64,000 nucleotides of DNA, taken from assembly GCA_018105865.1 (NCBI GenBank), contig JACLAT010000148.1, forward strand, positions 1-64,000, written 5' to 3'. Below are positions 47,602 through 57,881 of the stretch, one piece after another. Below the pieces are notes generated by a model, which did no database searches, was not told where the DNA came from, and saw nothing but the letters and a program-made list of their open reading frames with translations. How positions within the stretch are numbered: the stretch's first letter is position 1; the number at the start of each line of letters is the position of its first letter. This DNA is from Metaphire vulgaris. Its lineage: Eukaryota > Annelida > Clitellata > Crassiclitellata > Megascolecidae. A program made the position numbers and the translations under genes.

Positions 47602-48540
47602 GTAATAGGCCTAATAATAATGAAAAGCTTTATGGGTCTTCTGCCCCCCAGGATCCGAAATTGCCCGCGTAGGTAAGGCTCCGCCGGTCTGGTCGGAGAC
47701 TTGTAATCCGAAGTGCGTCCATACCGTACTCCGAAAAGGAAACACAAACGTAGATTATAAAAAGTGCTTATTATTATAAAATATCAGCTTACACGTCAGC
47801 TTCACGTACAGCGTCCAATCCTAAACTAAACTAGACAAATAGCCGCCCTAAAAACCCTCGGGCCCTGCAATCCCAGCCCTGCAGCAGCTACCGAAAAATG
47901 CCCGGTGCCCCAAGCTAATGACCCGATCTCAAGATCGCAAGACCGCAAATATGGCTGTGCATTGGTTTTTATACCACGCGATAAGACCGACTCCGCGATA
48001 AGACCGGCTCTCACGGCTTCTCCTTCGCTCGTTTACCCATTCCATCCAATCAATCCATCCATTCCTACTGTACATCCACCTATCCATCCAGTGATCCAGT
48101 CCTACATAAATAGGCCTACATACATATATACATAGCCTACATGCATACATGCATACATTCATTCATCCATCCATCCATCCATCCATACATACATACATAC
48201 ATACATACATCTTCCATCCGTCCATGTCCGCTCATACATACATAGACCTACTGTACATCCATACATGCATTCATACGTAGGCCTATATCGTTGTGTCAAA
48301 AGGAAACAACATGGCAGAAGGAACAATGTCAACGGCTGCCGATGCAACGAAACCAATGGATTCAAATTGGAACCGCACATGCAATCTAACTATTAGGCCT
48401 ATTATTTTTTGGTACTACTTCCATTACTTTTTAGTACTGCTACAATCCGTCGAGGAAGTGAATTGTACAGTGTCCTTATGTTACGTTATGTAGGCCTAAT
48501 CCACAGGCAGGTTTTCCCATATGCTGCCAATGGAAAATTT
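47140..48540. other. repeat-rich intergenic stretch
   Basis: Minus frame 47160-47340 (KANFRFRNDLDIPNPEWLTT) looks peptide-like but I cannot assign it; it may be a transposon fragment. Then (AAT)n at 47543-47603 and the tetranucleotide tract. No supported gene. Confidence 0.35.
48040..48265. repeat. (CATC)n/(CATA)n tetranucleotide tract
   Basis: CATCCATCCATCCATCCATC followed by CATACATACATACATACA and looser variants. Confidence 0.95.
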
Positions 48541-48800
48541 TTAATCAGCAGCGCAGGAGGCGTCCTTAGCGTTGCATTGCAGCTCCCTTTTCAGTCTAAG
48601 ACAAACATTCTCAATAATATTCAGATCAGGAGACTGTGTCGACCATGACATTGTATTGATTTTGTTTTTCTGCCGATGTTGCATCATCGAACGTGCCCGA
48701 TTAACTGGAGAATTGTCATCCTGAAAAATAAAGTCATTTTCTGGAAAATGCCATCTGCGTCCCCCTCCGTCGCCCGCGTGGAATGCCGTCCCCCGACGCC
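48541..48800 (-). pseudogene. Tc1/mariner-type transposase C-terminal remnant
   Basis: Minus strand FIFQDDNSPVNRARSMMQHR, TMSWSTQSPDLNIIENVCLR, LKRELQ: the second Asp (QDDN) and final Glu (NIIENV) of a Tc1-type DDE domain. The N-terminal part is not recognisable; the minus frame stays open to 49269 only as GC-rich low-similarity sequence. Confidence 0.8.
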
Positions 48801-48999
48801 GACCGCCCGAGCTTGGTACTCGGAAGCCTCTCGATCGATCGATCCCACGCAAGAGCAGAAGTCTCTTTTGCGCAGACTGAAGAAGGTCGAGGCTGCGGTG
48901 GCGGCGTCTAGTGAACCGACGGCAGACGGCAGGCCGACAGCAGCATCGCATGTGCAGGGGGAGGGCCGGAGGGGTCGAGAGTTGATGCATTCGTCGGTG

Positions 49000-49040
49000 A
49001 CAGACCAGTTGGTCATAAAGTTTATGACCAACTGGTCTGT
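49000..49040. repeat. 41-bp near-perfect palindrome
   Basis: ACAGACCAGTTGGTCATAAA at 49000-49019, one G, then its exact reverse complement at 49021-49040. Could extrude as a cruciform. Inside the Tc1-like remnant region. Confidence 0.9.
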
Positions 49041-49071
49041 TGACATAGAGGTTCCCCATACCGTACTCCTT

Positions 49072-49142
49072 CAGGTGCCATTCGTTGGATCTACGCCACG
49101 CAGAGGAAGTCGGACGATCGCACGGGGTACAGACCGTACAGC
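49072..49142. repeat. direct repeat flanking the pogo element, left copy
   Basis: GGTGCCATTCGTTGGATCTA, CGCCACGCAGAGGAAGTCGG, ACGATCGCACGGGGTAC. The right copy at about 51265-51325 differs at only a few positions. Much longer than a target duplication, so the pogo element sits between two fragments of one repeat. Confidence 0.75.
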
Positions 49143-49171
49143 GAGACCAACCGTATCGGGTTTTTCGAGTA

Positions 49172-51228
49172 GGGGAGACCGGGGCTAGTTGAGGACGGAG
49201 GCTAGTTGGTACAGAGGCTGTAACAACTTTATTTACATACTTACTTACATAGACTTCTGACCAATACACGTCTTTGTAATATATCTAACTTCCGTCAAAA
49301 TATTTTCCCGCTTGCTTTTAGAAAGGCGGAGTTGTAATCGAACTTTCGGTTTCGTTGTTTGCTCGAAATTATTTACAGTTCACTTTCATAGTACATCACA
49401 GGGGCAAGGTAAGAGTTTACAACTTCATCTCTTAATCTTGTAGAGCATTTTCAATGCAAAATACATTTATAGTGAGAAATTTAGAGTGCGGTTCGTGGAA
49501 AATTCCAATACACGAGTCAACGTGCTGGAGGGCGCTATGGGGTTAGATGATACAGGAGCATTGGGGCTACTTGATACAGTATCAACTAGCCCCGCCTACA
49601 ATAATTAATAAACCGCATACCCACGGCCGTATTTAGGATTGTGTGGGCCATGCTCCAAATGTCCTGGAGCTCTCCTAGACTACCAGCCCTCCCCCATCGT
49701 GCATTGTGACGAACAAAAAGGTCTTCAGATATTATGTGGGGCCCTGTAAGTGTGTGGAACATAGAACATGTGGAACACGCCTAAATATGCCACTGCACAT
49801 ACCGGTTAAGAATTTGTATTGGAACGAAATATACTGTATTATTTATTATTATTTGTGTTGGTAATTAATTGTCTTTTTTAAAGCTGCAGTTATTGCGAAA
49901 TAAAGATATATATATATACATATATATTTACATTTATTGTCCTGTGTAAATGTAACTTGCAGATGGTACGAACTTATAAAAGAAAGACATCTCGAGGTTC
50001 GACATCAGATATTCTTGAACAGGCCTCTGCAGAAGTTATACACCAAAAGAAGTCATTTAGGACTGTTTCTGCAGCCATATGGCATCGATAAGATGACACT
50101 ATAGGTACTACAATGCACAGTGTGATGCATGGTGCAACAGTCATCCTGGGCGTCCTATTCAGGCTCTGGACATTCCTGCTATTTGCTCTACTGCATTTAC
50201 ACTAGCAATGACACCTTCAAATATTCAGGCTGGATTTGAAGTTACAGGTATTTTCCCTTTTAATCGCTTTCGAATCAGTGATGATAATTTTCTTCCTGCT
50301 GCAGTCACAGACAGACCAGATCCAAGTATTCCTTCAGAATCTGTAGCACTCGCATCTACTTCAGTGGATCTTATTAATAAAGGTCAGTTTATTGCTTCAG
50401 ACTCAACTACTGAACCGCAGTGCTGTATGGCGTCAACACCTGAGAGACACCAATTGGAGCACACTGGAATTGATGTGATTTAGAGTTTGTCTGAATCCTC
50501 ATTATGCAAACCCTCAACATCATCAGTAGAGAAAACTACCGAAAGCATTGAAATGATTACATTCAGTCTACAACAGACTTTGTTTGACATAGACCTTTAC
50601 CCAAAGCAGCACCACGCTCCAAGACTAAACCTGGTAGAAAGAGAGGAAAAACCAGAATTCTTACTGATACTCCAGAGAAATGTCTGATTGAGGAGGAAGC
50701 TGAGCTCCGCAAATCTATCAAACCCTTTTCAAACAGTAAATCAAGAGGAACTTAGATTCAGTGTGTGGATTGTAAAATATGGGCACACGAGGAATGTACA
50801 GATGGCAGTGTTACATTCATTTGCCAGAACTGTGACTCTTCTGATGACTTGTGACTTGTAACATTGAGTAGAACTAGTCTAAATATGGTTTCATTTGCAG
50901 ATAAGAAGACTATTGAAATCACTTCAATATAAAATATATTCATAGTTTGACTTCTTTTATGAGAATATTGAGTAAAACAGTATAGTATCAACGTGCCCCA
51001 TAGCAGGTATCAACTTGCCCCTTGGTGAGGCAAGTTGATACAAACTGAAACATGTTAGTTTTGATGTTCATGCTGGGTCAGGTTAATCTTAATCAAGTTA
51101 AGTATAGGCTTTAATTATACGGTAAATAATTACCTATTTAAATAGCCATACACGGAAATTCTAGCAGTATTACATGTCATACAATGACACAAAGAGTGAA
51201 AATCGTATCAAGTAGCCCCGGTCTCCCC
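49172..51228 (+). mobile_element. pogo/Tigger-like element with PHD finger, internally deleted
   Basis: Terminal inverted repeats GGGGAGACCGGGGCTA with TA on both sides (49170-49171, 51229-51230), as expected for Tc1/mariner/pogo insertion. Plus strand: MVRTYKRKTSRGSTSDILEQ (49963, pipsqueak-type helix-turn-helix start), then after a deletion of the catalytic core NWHSNHPGRP-like and TLAMTPSNIQAGFEVTGIFP, FNRFRISDDNFLPAAVTDRP (50,200 on), and finally CVDCKIWAHEECTDGS ... FICQNCDSSDDL, stop at about 50,851, a C-terminal PHD finger. GGGGCTA(C/G)TTGATAC boxes recur near 49,565 and 51,000. Confidence 0.88.
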
Positions 51229-51264
51229 TACGTTCTTAATTCTGCCGACGGAACGTACTGCATC

Positions 51265-51325
51265 AGGTGCCATTCGTTATATCTACGCCACGCAGAGGAA
51301 GTCGGACGATCGCACGGGTTACAGC
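51265..51325. repeat. direct repeat flanking the pogo element, right copy
   Basis: AGGTGCCATTCGTTATATCT, ACGCCACGCAGAGGAAGTCG, GACGATCGCACGGGTTAC, matching 49072-49142. Probably part of the same Tc1-like remnant. Confidence 0.75.
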
Positions 51326-51329
51326 GAGA

Positions 51330-52850
51330 AGAATCGGAACGCCAAAAGCTGGCGCCCGTAATAGGAGGAATGCTGCTCAGTATGAAACTTTTTGACTTTT
51401 TATGTCTTTAAAACTTGTAGGCTTATATGTCTACCTCTACCGTATATAGACCTAAATTTAGAGTTTTCTGCGCTACTAATGAATATTTCTCGTTGTCTTG
51501 CTTTTCTTCGTTTATAAACTAATTGCGCCAACACTGAAAAAATTAACATGTCAATTTTTGTGCTGGACAAAACGTAAATGAACGTTTTTCTCAACATTTC
51601 TCATTTCTCAATTCACAATAGTTTTTATATTTTCAGAAACAGAGACAATTTTTACGTTTTTAGCACCGACAGTATGGATACAAACCATACATCCATCTGG
51701 TATCTCAGAGATGATTGTTTTGCGTGTGTAATCTTGTCTTGTCCTGACTCCTGCTTTGGTGAATGCAGATGCAATTGTTTAATTTTCCACACATGTAATA
51801 CAATTCACGATACATCAACTGGATTTTATTTATTTCGAAGGTAATAAGAAATATTTGTTTATTTGTTAGGCCTATGTAGTAGCATTAGTGTTTTTTCCTA
51901 TATTTCCAATGCACCAGAACACGCAGCGGCCACAGAGGAGGCCTAGGCCTAATCGAAAGCTCAGCAGTCAATGTGTTATACGAACAAATACAGTCATACT
52001 GAATGCACTGGAGCCATGATGCATAAGGCAATTCAGACGTATTCGACGCTGTGTGAGCGAGAAATAGAAGTCGATCTACAGAAAAAAAACCAGTAGGACT
52101 AATTCATACAAAACGTTTGGAAAGTAAAATTATTTCGTAAAATTTCCAGGCTGCGGCAATTTTTTGCCCAATTCAAATATAGCTATCAAAAATATAACTT
52201 ATGATTTATTCTATATCATACGGATGCTGGCTTCAACGAATTTGCATTAAAGAAAGTAATAAATTGTATCAATCGATAAATGACTAGTCTCTATTAGTAC
52301 TAGTCTACTAAATATTTTTGAAAATAACCTGCAATTGAAAATTCCATCCTGCAACTCTGACTTGTATCTGTCCCATAACATATAAAGCCAACATTCGTGT
52401 CTATAAGTAGAGCAATCGAATTAGTAGTCCAATGCGTGATATCTGGAAACCACGTACATCTTTAGAGGGTTTTTTTTAAAGAACAGCTAACCCCTCGAGA
52501 AAATATTCAATTTATTTAGAATTTGGATATTTAACCTCGGGTAGCGTGATATATATATATATATATATATATTCTAAAGATGCATTTATATTAAATTAAT
52601 ATTTATATTAATATTTATATTAAATTAATTTATATTAATATTTATATTAAATTAATTTCTCGTTTACCTTTGCCAACATAACTAAAATACAGTTCATGTA
52701 TAAAAAAATAATGATAACAATAAAAAAGTGTGATTTAGGCACTAGTGAAACTTTATGATTTAGATTTCATACCGTAGTTTTGTGATTTTAACGATTTTGT
52801 AATCAGGATATTAACGAATAGCACTGAGTAATAGCCTAGTGTATATCTCA
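51330..52850. other. AT-rich intergenic or intronic stretch
   Basis: No transposon ends recognised. A minus-strand segment near 52330-52395 (GQIQVRVAGWNFQLQ) faintly resembles the exon at 52852-52932 (AMQFRAAEGRFQLQ); possibly a decayed copy or the continuation of the unknown gene's intron. Confidence 0.3.
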
Positions 52851-52851
52851 C

Positions 52852-53148
52852 ATTTGTGTAAAGGGTCTGTAACTGAAACCTTCCCTCTGCAGCTCTGAAT
52901 TGCATCGCCTGATTGCCGGCGTTCAAACCAATCTGTGAACACAAGCATAAGAAACGAAAGGAATATATATCAGGGGCGTAGCCAGGAATTTGAGTTGGGA
53001 GGGTATAAATATGTTGGGTGGGTATAAATCTTAACTAGAAACCACATAAACTATATAAACCACATATAACCACATGTAATTCACATAAAAAACTTTAAGG
53101 TTGACTGATTTTAGGGGTATATATACCGATATACCCCCGTCGCTACGC

Positions 53149-53181
<33 letters not shown>

Positions 53182-53525
53182 TCTATATATATAATCAGGG
53201 ACGTAGCTAGGCATGGTCTTGGGGGGAGGGCTCAAGCCCCCCAAACCTGAAGCTAGCCTCCCAAATGAATTCAAGCCCAAATGCCGTTGCGGGCTCAAAC
53301 GTTTGTTTGTTCACAAGAATCGGCTGAATCGCACATTGGATATTGAAAAACTTATAAACACCTTTGCTGAACGACTGGATAGTCGAGGGGGGGCTCAAAA
53401 GTTTTTAACATAAGGAAATGGACTTCGAATACTCACGAAGACTTGAAGGCTTTCGTCCCAAACGTATAGTACTGAAATTGTATGGCTCATGATGGTGTGC
53501 GTCTTCCGTTCGCTGATAAGAGAGA
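52852..53525 (-). CDS. first exons of an unrecognised minus-strand gene
   Basis: Two exons fit well. 53437-53525 has acceptor TTTTTTGCAG and donor TTC|GTGAGT, with an ATG at 53490 in good context (ACCATCATGA) encoding MSHTISVLYVWDESLQVF. 52852-52932 has acceptor GTTCACAG and donor AAT|GTGAGA, encoding IGLNAGNQAMQFRAAEGRFQ, LQTLYTN. Both CDS segments are multiples of three and phase 0. I do not recognise the protein; later exons could not be found among the transposons below 52.8 kb. The reading frame is also open upstream of the ATG in the 53437-53525 exon. Confidence 0.5.
52971..53153. mobile_element. hAT-type MITE, CAGGGGCGTAGCCAG family
   Basis: Ends CAGGGGCGTAGCCAG and GTCGCTACGCCTCTG. 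Flanked by ATATATAT on both sides, which is weak evidence for a duplication because the region is (TA)n. Between the two exons of the unrecognised minus-strand gene. Confidence 0.8.
53196..53410. mobile_element. MITE, CAGGGACGTAGCTAGG family, copy 1
   Basis: CAGGGACGTAGCTAGGCATG then GAGGGCTCAAGCCCCCC, AAACCTGAAGCTAGCC and AATTCAAGCCCAAATG, shared with 55497-55610 and 60530-60712. Right end not found. Confidence 0.6.
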
Positions 53526-53569
53526 CTGCAAAAAAGAGAAGGAATGAGGCTGTCGCTGTCGTCTGCTAA

Positions 53570-54050
53570 AGCAAGCGATCGTCTGCCAAACACCGTTGCC
53601 TCTACTCAGCTCGGCGATCGCCTTTTAACGAAACCGATCGAATCGGAGCAGGATCGCGGATCTCAGCAGGAATCGTATTACGATTACGCTAATTAGAATC
53701 TCGCGACGCTTTGACGAGAGTTTCGCCCGAAATCTATCTGTCCCCATCAAGTTTCTTTCGGCGATGGCAACGCCGTGGGACGTCGGAATTTCCGGGCAGG
53801 ATTCCTCTCCGGGGGAGGGGTGCGGTGAAATCGCGATTTTCAGTGAATCCGCGATCTGCGCTCGAAAACGTCAAAATCGGCGGTCGGAGGGACTACGTGA
53901 CTCCAGTCAGAAGCGCAGTGCCGGTGAGTCGTCGGTGAAGGTGTATTCGCGGTCCCCAGCCCATCAGGGACAGCAGCAGCCGCCTCTATCGTATCCCACA
54001 GCCGAAGGCGGGGAAGAGGAGGGGGTGGTTACAGAATGCAGAATCGTTTT
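53570..54050. promoter_or_regulatory. GC/CpG-rich block, candidate promoter (possibly bidirectional)
   Basis: Locally CpG-dense sequence (many CGATCG, CGCG and TCGCGA words) just upstream of the minus-strand gene starting near 53,525 and overlapping the plus-strand ORF at 53,764. No TATA box stands out. Inference from composition and position only. Confidence 0.35.
53764..53932 (+). CDS. possible first exon of an unrecognised plus-strand gene
   Basis: ATG at 53764 in a strong context (GGCGATGGCA) opens an ORF MATPWDVGISGQDSSPGEGC followed by a basic stretch CARKRQNRRSE. A consensus donor G|GTGAGT lies at about 53932. The surrounding block (53,570-54,050) is GC- and CpG-rich compared with the AT-rich rest. 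No similarity recognised; it could simply be promoter DNA. Confidence 0.25.
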
Positions 54051-54546
54051 ATAGAGCAGCATGGGTTAATACCAAGTTTTTTATACTGTCACCAAAACCG
54101 TTTTGCATGGCAGCTGTGTCTATAGCGAGGTCAGACGGTGCATTCGCTGACCCTTTACTACTACGAAGCAGGTTCCCTATAAGCACTATTAAACGTTTGA
54201 TTAATTTCGATAAGCAAATTAACTAAGAAGACCACACAGCGTTTATCCAGCCCTGTTAGGGAGAGATTCCCCCCCCCCATCCCGGCACTAGCACAAATTT
54301 TTACATTGAACTGTGTCTCTTCCTCTCCAACCAAATCAATTTCACCCCAAAGGCCAAGAGTCTGGATGAAACATTGATACCACACGAGCTAATCGCCAAG
54401 TTAATATTTGACTTTGCACGTCGACCGTAATAAATGAGCACACGTCGCGTGTTTTTATTTTCCGCAATTTCCTTTGGGAATTTCTGTTGTCTGAGTCTAT
54501 GATAGAAGGTCAGACTTAGAGGTCAACGCCACACATCGTCTGAGGG

Positions 54547-54735
54547 CAGTGGCGTCGCCAGGAATTTTTGGTAAGGGGGGGAGGCGGGCAAAAGGAGGCT
54601 GGCGTGTCAGATTTCTTACCCACCTCCCCACCCCTCCACAAAAAACTTTCTCACCGGCTTTGCGAGAATCGTGTAGGTGGTCTAGGGCAGGTTGGGGGGC
54701 AGTTGCTCCCATTTGCCCCCGTGGCGACGCTAATG
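54547..54735. mobile_element. probable hAT-type MITE, CAGTGGCGTCGCCAG end
   Basis: Left end CAGTGGCGTCGCCAGG, right end CGTGGCGACGCTAATG, inverted over GCGTCGCCA. No matching flanks, so limits are uncertain. Confidence 0.5.
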
Positions 54736-54751
54736 GTTCCGAAGTATGTGC

Positions 54752-54870
54752 ATTTGAACGCGGAGGGTATTTGAACGCAGAGGGCATTTGGACGCGGTGG
54801 GCATTTGAACGCGGAGGGCATTTGGACGCAGAGGGCATTTGGACGCGGTGGACATTTCGGCGTGGTCTGG
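54752..54870. repeat. 18-bp minisatellite
   Basis: About seven units of GCATTTGGACGCGGAGGG with variants (GCATTTGAACGCGGAGGG, GCATTTGGACGCGGTGGG). Unit is a multiple of three, so it reads as repeating peptides, but nothing else supports coding. Confidence 0.9.
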
Positions 54871-55496
54871 GTTTTACTGCAGTGTGCACGGTTATCACCT
54901 CGGCGTGATCAGAGACCTTGTAGTGGTGACTTTACACTAAAAAAACTAGGTCTAATTCGCCTAGAATTTGTCAAATTTTCTAGTAAAACGATTTCTCGCA
55001 TTCTCTCACAAGGCGGACAAAGACTCGATAAAATCTGGCTGTGGATCGATGGCCAAAAAAATAGCGAGAAACTAATTGCAAATTCCTTCAGGGCTTTGCG
55101 TGACCTTGAATTTTTTGCGAATTTCAAGAGAGTTCCGACTGAGGCGTCAGGACAATGGTCTATATCGTTTCTGTGGAGATTCGGAAACGCCCAAAACATT
55201 AGAGATAGGCTCAAGATGAGTCAACGTTTGCCAGTCAAATTTTCATCACGATTTCACACCTGGCATTTGTATTGCCATCTATAAGAAAAGCCTACGCAGC
55301 TAATGCGATGCTACTTCGAGAACGCTGTATTAGATTTGCGAGATTTTACTTATTTAGGTCTACTTAATAATTACATTTAAATTTGAGTATTTCCTGTAAT
55401 CTCCATCTTCAATCTTAAGTAAAATATACAGAGAGGTTAATTAATTTGTGGAAAAGACAAACATCCTTCTAAAAGATATGATCTTAGCCCTCGAAA

Positions 55497-55610
55497 CAGG
55501 GACGTAGCTAGGAATGGGATTGGAGGGGGGGCTCAAGCCCCCAAACCTGAAGCTAGCCCCCCCCCAAATGAATTTAAACCCAAATGGTGTTGCGGGCTCA
55601 AAAGTTTTGT
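55497..55610. mobile_element. MITE, CAGGGACGTAGCTAGG family, copy 2
   Basis: CAGGGACGTAGCTAGGAATG, GGGGCTCAAGCCCCCAAACC, AAATGAATTTAAACCCAAAT. Same family as 53196 and 60530; right end not found. Confidence 0.6.
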
Positions 55611-55839
55611 TGGCGCATGCAGTTAGTGCAGTCTTGAGTGATCAGCGCCCATAACACCAATAATTTTATGATCTCAGACAACTCACCGTAGTTGACTGTC
55701 TACGAATGTCCGTAATTATAATACCAACAAGTGATATAGCGCGCAGCCTATTGCAAAATCCTTAATCTGACAAAAAAACCCGCTTCGATTAATAGGCCAC
55801 TCAATTACTCGTAACACAGAGCATTTCAAAGAAGTGGTC

Positions 55840-56091
55840 CAGTGGCGTCGGAACGAATTTTCAGCAGGGGTGCAGATTTTCACTAGGTAAAAGTTGTCTC
55901 TTTCAAATCCCTGACAAGAAAAAAAGGTCGCCGACACCCAATTTTAACCTAAAAATACATTGACAAGCAAAAAAGGGTGCAGGGGTGCAGACAGGGTGCA
56001 GACCATCTTCTTTCCGGGGGTGCACTGCACCCCCTAAATTTTTCCAGGGGGTGCAGCTGCACCTCATGCGCCCCCACTTCGTAGGGGCCTG
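55840..56091. mobile_element. hAT-type MITE, CAGTGGCGTCGG end
   Basis: Left end CAGTGGCGTCGGAACG, right end CGTAGGGGCCTG, perfect 8-bp duplication AAGTGGTC (55832-55839, 56092-56099). Interior contains CTGACAAGAAAAAAAGGTCG and ATTGACAAGCAAAAAAGGGT. Confidence 0.8.
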
Positions 56092-56369
56092 AAGTGGTCA
56101 TCTATCCTTCTTCTTCTAAGGGCGTCAAGTGTCAATTCCAATGGCCACGCGTTTATAATGGCTCTGCTTCTAAACGATTTCACTATATATGAGACGATGA
56201 GCATTATCCGATGTGGCGCCATCGTCGAGCGCGGCGATGGCGAGATCGGGCGCGGCCTGGAGTACGACCTATGTGGGCTTCTGTGTGCTTGTGCGGGAGC
56301 ATGCAGGCAAATGGCCATCCATACATCCATATTTATTTTTGTGTTGCATGGTTTGTGATCCTTTTGTGA

Positions 56370-56400
56370 TTGGCTGCAGTTAATGCGATATATATATATA

Positions 56401-56451
<51 letters not shown>

Positions 56452-56552
56452 GCCGATATTTGAGCTGTCGGACACCGGGTTTCCGAACACCGGGTTTCGA
56501 ACACATCCGTAGCATGCACATGTCAAAGATACCTCAGCTATCAGCTACCCCT

Positions 56553-56614
<62 letters not shown>

Positions 56615-56690
56615 TAGGCATGCTACGTGCGTGCTACGGATGTGTTCGGAAACCCGGTGTCCGACAGCTCAAATATCGGCGTCGCTGCGA
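56370..56690. repeat. inverted repeat with (TA)n arrays
   Basis: CGCCGATATTTGAGCTGTCG at 56451 and CGACAGCTCAAATATCGGCG at about 56663-56682 are exact complements. The arms continue through CACCGGGTTTCCGAACAC ... ACATCCGTAGCATGC. (TA)n runs at about 56391-56450 and 56553-56612. Confidence 0.85.
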
Positions 56691-57204
56691 ACTCCAGAAA
56701 TGAACAGAATAAACAGTCTCAGCCTCTGAATAACTTCCTAGCAGCAAAGTGGCAGGTGCTCTGGAATTTGACCTTCTTGACCCGAGAGGTCTAGCTCCCT
56801 TGTCTCCTAAAATTCCTTTGTCATCAGAGCAAGCGGTTGTGCTTTACGAACGGAAGTTTGTACGGTTTATTGCTTTACTCACAATCTCGCGTAAAGTCGG
56901 ATTTTTAAAAAGACTTTCTCGAATCAGCAATGGCCACTTTAGGTCAAGGAAAGAAGCGAAAACAGGAACAACTGGCAGCAGCATCGTCTGGATAACATAA
57001 GTTGTCTGCGTTTGGATTTCTCAAAAATTCTGAAGATATGAACACAGCTGACTCATGCTTAGAAATATCGGATGACGTATGTCAAACTGTTTCTTCGTCG
57101 ATTGCAACTAGTCATCATTTGTTCGACATGCAGCTCAAATATCGGCGTCGCTGCGAACTCCAGAAATGAACAGAATAAACAGTCTCAGCCTCTGAATAAC
57201 TTCC
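56665..57204. repeat. 74-bp exact direct repeat within the hAT copy
   Basis: 56665-56738 and 57131-57204 are identical (CAGCTCAAATATCGGCGTCG ... CTCTGAATAACTTCC). The related element at 5.6-7.1 kb has a single version (about 6104-6180, reversed). The duplication joins the (TA)n foldback to the transposase region. Confidence 0.85.
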
Positions 57205-57881
57205 CAAAGGACATTTCCAAAGGAAAACTAGAGATAACCCAATGCTGCCTAAATTGCAGACATACCCATGGAAATATTTTGGAGCAAAGAAACCAGTCAA
57301 ACGTCGTTTTCAAAGTTGATATTTTTCAGAATTTCCATGGTTGGAATATTCAGTTCAGCAGTATGCTACGTATCGCTTCTGTTGTCGTTACTGGAGCAAA
57401 GAAAGTTCACCATTTGGTGAATCTGCAGGATTTTCCGATTGGCAGCACGCAACAGGTCAAAGGTTTGGATTTACACTTCATAATTCATCTGTTGAGCACT
57501 TGCATTGTCTCATGGAGTGGGATCAATTTAAAATTCGCAAAAAACGGAAGTGGCTGATTTGATTGGTAAGGCTGCCGTTACACAATGGTTATGTTTTATG
57601 TTGCTTTGTAGTCCTTATAATGGCCTGCATATGCGAAACTTTAATTTTCTCAAAGTAACTGACCGATTGATGTCTATTGATAAATCATTCATGTTAATTT
57701 TTTAATGAGTTTTGCGGTGTTGGGCTGTCCATAAATTACGTAAGTCAAATGGGGAGAGGTTTGAACAAGTTTGAGAGGTGTTGACAAGTGGGTAAAAATT
57801 CACCCAAAAATTGTTCACGTAATTTATGGACAACCCCTTGGTCAGCTGCCCGGGTTACATTTTGAGCCTGGTTACGCCACT
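56739..57881 (+). mobile_element. hAT element with TTF-type zinc finger, partial second copy
   Basis: Same family as 5576-7129, opposite orientation. An early segment reads MATLGQGKKRKQEQLAAASS, then FGFLKNSEDMNTADSCL; later KYFGAKKPVKRRF and FPWLEYSVQQYATYRFCCRY, FSDWQHATGQR. Right end GCCCGGGTTACATTTTGAGC, CTGGTTACGCCACTG at 57881 with the internal MITE at 57724-57837. Left terminus not found; frameshifts and stops make it non-functional. Confidence 0.8.

Noticed and set aside
48676..49269. Two overlapping long ORFs (170 and 242 codons) as a host gene
   Set aside because: Only the minus-strand C-terminal third is recognisable, as a Tc1-type transposase; the rest is open because the DNA is GC-rich.
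54497..54908. Overlapping ORFs of 119-133 codons as a gene
   Set aside because: They span a MITE and an 18-bp minisatellite, lack splice or start support, and the frames on both strands are artefacts of the repeat unit.
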